A DNA stretch of 64,000 nucleotides from Isoetes taiwanensis (lineage: Eukaryota > Streptophyta > Lycopodiopsida > Isoetales > Isoetaceae), in assembly GCA_021234155.1 (NCBI GenBank), contig JAJEKV010000003.1, positions 18,896,386 through 18,960,385 on the forward strand, written 5' to 3'. Below, one piece after another: positions 59,260-64,000 of this stretch. Numbering within the stretch: the first letter of the stretch is position 1; each line of letters starts with the position of its first letter. The notes beneath the pieces were generated by a model. It did no database searches, was not told the origin of the DNA, and saw only the letters and a program-made list of their open reading frames with translations. Both the position numbers and the translations under genes were made by a program.

Positions 59260-61011
59260 TCAGACTCTGGGCTTGAGGAGAGCGCAGATGGGGGTCCTCA
59301 TGCACTGGACAATGCCAAATTCTTCAACCATGTCGACTTCATCAGCCTTTTTCCCATAAGGAATGGAAAACTCGAATTTCTGCATCAAACTAGCGAGGAT
59401 AAAGGTTCCACTTAAGACGGCCATACCGGCACCGGGGCAGACGCGGCGACCGGCACCAAACGGTAGAAGGCGAAAATCGTAGCCCCGCATGTCGACATTT
59501 TCCTTCTCAAATCGCTCGGGCATGAAGGAGTCGGGATCTGCCCAGTTGTCGGGGTCCCGGTTGATGGCATAGACGTTGACGTGGACGGCGGTGTTAGCCG
59601 GTATGTCGTAACCGGCTATCCTGCAGTCCTGGGTGCTGAAATGGGGCAGCATCAAAGGCGTGGGCGGATGCAGTCTCAGGGTTTCCTTGTATACCATTTG
59701 CAGGTATTTCAGATTTTCCAGATCCTCTTCTTCCACATTCCGGCCCCTTCCTACCACTGTGTCGATCTCTGCTTGCACCCTCGCTTGCTTCTCTGGATGT
59801 AAAATCAGCTCTGATAATGCCCATTCTGTCGTGTCCACTATCGTGTCTGTTCCTGCTGCCATCATATTCTGCATCAAATCAACCACAGATCAGAAATTGG
59901 CCATCAAAGCAATCGATCAATCGAGATCAAAATAAAATCAAACAGCCCAAATCTGCCAAAATTAAACCATATCAAAGGAATAAACAATTACCCATATCAT
60001 GATCCCCACAGTTCATCAAATCAACAACAAATAAGAATTTGGTCATCGAAGAATCGAGTAAAGCAATCAGTCAATCGAGATCAAATCAAACAGCTTAAAT
60101 CTGCCACAATTAAAGGAATAAACAATTACCCATATCATGTTCCCCACAGTCCCGTCGTCGATCTGCTGCTTCTCGTTCAGCTGCAGCAGCGTATCGACGA
60201 ACGAATCCTCACTTCCAGGCCTGTTCTTACGGCACTCAGCCAGGATCCTCTTGCTGATGGAATCCATGGCGGATTTATACTCACGAATGCTCTTACTGTA
60301 ACCTTGGAAGTCAAATCGGTTAAGGAAAGGAACATAATCACCCATGTTGAACAAGTTTCCGACGCGCAAGGTATCAGAGACGACTTGTTTGATCTGATGG
60401 GCTTCAAAGTGGCCGCCGGAGTAGCGGGATCCCATGACCATGCGGGACATATTATCGACGACGAGGTCCCAGAGGTGTTTACGCATGACAACAGGGGTAG
60501 AATGGTGGGCAGGGAATTGGAGGGTGTGGATCAACTGGGCGATGTTGTGCTGCCTGATATGCTTGAATCTTTTCAGGCTGTTTGCAGACAGCAGTTCGGT
60601 GTTGCAGATCTTTCTGTTTTCCTGCCATTTATGGCCCATCGGTGTCCACACCATGTCGTGGCCCGTGGCTATCATGATTTTGGAGAATTGGGTTGGAGGC
60701 CTTGAGGCCAGAATATTGTCGGAAGTTTTCAGCACTTCCTTTGCTAGCTTTGACGACGTGATGAACACATTTGGCATCGTTCCTAGCTTCACTGTCATAA
60801 TCGGCCCGTAGATTTTTGACAGTCTTAGCAGAGATTTATACACTGGTGGCTTCAGATTGAACAGATAGCCAAATATTGGCAGACCAATTGGACCCGGTGG
60901 CATATTGTACCTCTTTCTGAACCAAAACATTCTCAGAAGAATTATCGTGATCAGTGTAGGCACAGCCAAATACGCCACAGACATTGCATCAAAACCCAAA
61001 ATTGTAGCCAT
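59260..61011 (-). CDS. Cytochrome P450, CYP71 clan (A-type)
   Basis: Two exons, 61011-60130 and 59868-59260, joined in phase 0 by a GT-AG intron of 261 nt, give 496 residues, normal for the family. The start is an ATG in AACAACATGGC. An N-terminal membrane anchor (residues about 8-27) is followed by the proline hinge PPGPIGLPIFG. Next come the I-helix oxygen-binding AGTDT, the K-helix ExxR in KETLRLHPP, PERF, and the heme loop FGAGRRVCPG with the axial Cys. These P450s sit on the ER and hydroxylate small molecules using a reductase. The ENVDMRGYDFRLLPFGAG block and LPHF...GYDIPANT recall CYP98-like enzymes of phenolic metabolism, but the substrate cannot be told. All key residues are present. 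Confidence 0.93.
59975..60140. repeat. Tandem duplication of the exon 1 / intron border in the P450 gene
   Basis: The 20 bases TAAACAATTACCCATATCAT at 59981-60000 and 60119-60138 are identical, and about 120 bases around each are similar (ATCAATCGAGATCAAA, AATCTGCCA). The period is 138. The intron thus holds a second copy of the last exon 1 codons and the splice donor. Confidence 0.85.
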
Positions 61012-61170
61012 GTTGTTTCTCAAATTTTCAAGCGCAGGTACTTAAAGTTATGGGATTCAGCAGCTGTAATCTGTCTGAGAGAAGAAGACACAGCGGCTGT
61101 AATTTTATATTGCAGTGGGATTTCACAGACAAGGAGCGCTTGAGTTGAGTTGGGACATTCTGTAAGGTCC

Positions 61171-61178
61171 TTATATAG
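61171..61178 (-). promoter_or_regulatory. TATA box of the P450 gene
   Basis: Minus-strand CTATATAA lies about 160 bases upstream of the start codon. Confidence 0.6.
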
Positions 61179-62287
61179 CATGGGAATGGGGTTAATATCT
61201 TAGTCCTTGTTTGGGTTTTGAACAAGTCACTCAAGGCTCTAGAACAGGCGGATGTGAAATCTTAGCAAAACACGCTATGGATCCTGCTACTTCCTTTCAT
61301 TTACCGCCTTTTTGGCGGCAGAAGTTATCTAAATACAATGCCCGTTTACTTACCGGAATTTCTGGTGTGAAAAATCATGCCCCACGCGGAGAAGGCGGAG
61401 GCATGGTTGACACACTAAGAATCTCTATAGGACATCCTCTTAACGCCACTAAATTAGATAGAAAGTAAAAAACGCCACTAGGATAGACGGATAGTACTTT
61501 TTACCATTAAGATAGATAGATACTACTTTTTAGGTGTATCTGTGAAGAATCCTAGAAATAAAAAATGCCACATATGACAACACACCACTAAACACAGCAT
61601 AACAAAGACTAGCTCATTTTATCGCCTTCTTGGAAAACAGATTAAGTGTCCTTTTTTTGGGCCCACATCTTACCACATGTCCCAGTAACTTCAATTGTAG
61701 TTCTCTTATCCATATATTCCTAACTTGACTGCTTTTGCCTTAATCTCCTTCTTCTCTCCTTCTCTCCACTATGATTTGAAATAATTTTGTTCCTTTGACT
61801 CATTCAAGTACTTCCTTTTATTGTCGAACCTTCGTCCCATGTTATTATTGCATGGCCCCCCATGTTGTCAAACATGATATCGTTTGCATTAGAGCCTCCC
61901 ATGGCCTCCATTTCAACTAGGCCAGTAATAAGATCTTCCCAATTGCCGTGTTCAAATTGTCGCGCTACATACATTACCAATTATTCTTTATAGGATATAG
62001 TAAATTCTGTGGTTCAAACACTATAATGTCTTTCTCATGTCTGTCCTTTATGAATACTTTTCCACAAACTTAGTTGTGATGATGTAAAAGGAAATTTGTA
62101 CTCTATTTTTCCTTGCATATTCCTTGCTACAAATTAAGTTAGAAGTCAAGCTCGGCTGAAGTGGTTGAAAGCATGTTAGGGTGTATACTTTTAGAACCTG
62201 CCAAAGTACCTACACTAGGTACTCCGAACTGAGTACTTTCTCCTTTTCCATTTCAATATAAGTTAAAATGTTAATGTTAATGTTTTT
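61179..62287. other. Upstream region of the P450 gene and spacer
   Basis: A 63-codon plus-strand frame from an ATG near 61277 (to 61468) starts MDPATSFHLPPFWRQKL; I do not recognise it. Repeated GATAGATAGATAC-like words lie at 61450-61535. Otherwise nothing found. Confidence 0.35.
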
Positions 62288-63100
62288 TTTTTTGAAGAAC
62301 TATGTCGTCAATATATTAAAAGAATGGTAATGTTACAAAGCAAGTGAGGAGGAAAGAGAACTGCCTCAAAGAGACAGCGATACCTCGACACTCCGCAACA
62401 AACTCACAGAAAAACTGCCACTCTACTGCTGTACAAACCGACCATCACCATTTACAACACCTAAGAAGTCCTGCCAAATGGCAAACTTCCGCTCTACCAA
62501 TCCTGGGAACACCAGAAAGCTTTGAAATAGCTTGTACCTGAGTCGAGGAATCAGAGAGGCCGCAGTCTTTGAATCCCCGAAGATCCACAACCGCCGCCGC
62601 TTCCAATTGATCAGCCACACCAACCAAGCCACGCACAGATGCAAGGCTTGCTTCCGCAAGAGCGGCCAAGCACCAGGATACACATGAAGCAAAGAATTGG
62701 CCGGCTAGTCAATCTCACTCAAACCGAGCCCTAACCCAATCCGGTGACACGCAAGTGAGGGCATAAAACTAGACAATGCTCCACAGTCTCACGATGAAGG
62801 CCACAACAAGGGCAGAGAGGGCTCACACCTCGCCTAAACTGACTCACAAGGGCATTCACCCTGATACAAGCGGTGCACCACCTGCCATAGAAGCACCCTA
62901 ACCTTTGGTGGGGGGAGTGAGCTCCATGGCCAAGTCCAAACCGAGCGCCATCGAGAACCCGGAAGCTGCAGAGACCACTTGCCTGAAGGGGGCAATGTGT
63001 CATGAATAGCCAGCACCCGGTAACAAGACCGCACAAAACAAGAAGATACAAAAGATAAAAGATAAAAGATAAAAAGATAAGATAAGATAAGATGAATTAA
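62288..63100 (-). mobile_element. L1-type LINE (family B) 3' fragment with poly(A)
   Basis: Minus-strand frames read CPCCGLHRETVEHCLVLCPH (zf-RVT, same words as the LINE ending at 50450), then WPLLRKQALHLCVAWLVW and KRRRLWIF. A poly(A) run lies at about 62284-62296 on the left, and a (GATAA)n microsatellite marks the right side at 63046-63110. Strongly 5'-truncated. Confidence 0.85.
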
Positions 63101-63110
63101 GATAAAAGAC

Positions 63111-63469
63111 ATTACTATGGGAGGACCAAAATAAATACATCAATTCAAAATAACTTTTAATTGAGATATTACACAAGTACCCAGTGCCCAGTGCTAGCTA
63201 CCTTTTTGGGTACATTTATTTCCTAAATGAACTTTTTAAGGCATACCTTAACATGCTTTTCCCAAGTATATTCCTTGGAAAAAAAATGTGTTATGCAATT
63301 CTTTTAGACTAATCGCATAGCATGATCAATTATCACCATATATTCACAAAGGATTTGAAAGAAGAGACCACAAGGACAGTTCTTACAAGATAGTTTGAAG
63401 ATTGAAAGGTTCATGAGTTTTAATAACTTTCAAACTATGCTAATGTGGAATTTTTGCTTTGATTCCATG
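63111..63469. other. Spacer, no recognisable gene
   Basis: AT-rich, nothing recognised. Confidence 0.4.
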
Positions 63470-64000
63470 CAGGGAATAAATTACTAATCACATATTTCTT
63501 ATTAGCCATAATGACTTTAGCTAAACTTGCTCGATATTAATCCCAAAACCTTATGTGGTTTAGCTAAACTCTACACATTTTTCCTCTCATACTTTCTAGT
63601 GTTTATCTAAACTAACTCAGAATTCATCCCAAGAAATTCTGTGGTGTGGCGAACATAAAATATCAAGCCAAAATTTTACTACACTTTGTTTCAATTTTTT
63701 CCATCTACTTTAGATATTTTCTTTGTCAAAACATTCTAAAACACTGTTAGCTAGCAAAGTCGAGGACTCACATTATTCCATAATGCTAGAAAATAAACTA
63801 TTAATCATATATAATAAACTATTAGTCATATATTTCTTATAGACTAGAATGATGTTAGCTAAACTAGCCCGAAATTCATTCTAAAAGTTTCTATGGTTTG
63901 GCTAAACAATAGAGATATTCACTCTCTTGATTTCTAGTGTTTAGCTAAAGAGCTCAAGGGTTGGTGTGGTCTCGAAAAAAGTTAAGCTAAAATTATCATT
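63470..64000. repeat. Tandem repeat related to the MITE nested in the gypsy element
   Basis: Two units (from about 63470 and about 63790, the second cut by the window end) share ATATTTCTTAT, AATGA(C/T)...TTAGCTAAACT, ATTC(A)TYCTAAAA/ATCCCAAAA, GGTTTGGCTAAAC and TTTCTAGTGTTTA. The TTAGCTAAACT and GGCTAAACTTT words also fill the MITE at 26248-26734. Confidence 0.6.

Noticed and set aside
1-64000. CRISPR array, bacterial operon or phage features
   Set aside because: No regular direct repeats with unique spacers and no bacterial gene organisation; introns and plant transposons show a plant nuclear origin.

Overview
This is nuclear DNA of a land plant with a large, transposon-filled genome. The signs are spliced genes with GT/AG introns, plant-type families (A-type cytochrome P450, SRC2-like C2 protein, plant A20 zinc finger, plant monoacylglycerol lipase), Ty3/gypsy and Ty1/copia elements, several LINE families, tRNA-derived SINEs and MITEs. 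Gene density is very low. Nothing looks bacterial, viral or organellar. The species cannot be fixed from the sequence; a seed-free vascular plant is a guess only.

Layout. 1-5400 is mostly empty, except for a 1-kb patch (2812-3820) where pieces of three unrelated host genes lie side by side on both strands: a monoacylglycerol lipase, an A20 zinc finger and a leucine-rich repeat protein. 5377-5785 is a clear Tourist-type MITE. 6136-7063 is the 3' half of an RTE-like LINE. 11300-13730 (minus) holds exon-like blocks of a gene I cannot name, with a stop at one junction and a frameshift. 15609-16367 (minus) is an intact single-exon C2-domain gene. 16783-18260 is a compact cluster of inverted repeats and GC-rich hairpins, including a candidate transposon with 24-bp perfect terminal repeats.

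23255-28510 (minus) is a 5'-truncated chromovirus-type gypsy element with one 1.85-kb LTR and a MITE inside its integrase. It abuts a 1.5-kb imperfect palindrome centred near 29276. 32623-34205 (minus) is a four-exon gene for a 424-residue protein with a perfect APC/C destruction box, two RVxF-type PP1 docking motifs in a duplicated module, and many Cdk-type sites. It looks like an undescribed mitotic regulator and is the most interesting host gene here. 35586-35724 is an isolated exon resembling a MenA/ABC4-type prenyltransferase.

40500-53710 is a graveyard of L1-type LINEs, one with a 16-bp target duplication and one interrupted by a MITE. A textbook SINE sits at 54742-54873. 55600-58280 (minus) is a copia element with 5' LTR, primer-binding site, gag, protease and part of integrase. 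59260-61011 (minus) is a complete two-exon P450 gene whose intron contains a duplicated splice donor. The window closes with another LINE fragment and a tandem repeat.

The genes do not form a pathway. Intact host genes are the C2 protein, the candidate mitotic protein and the P450. The rest is transposons, decayed genes and unannotated spacer.
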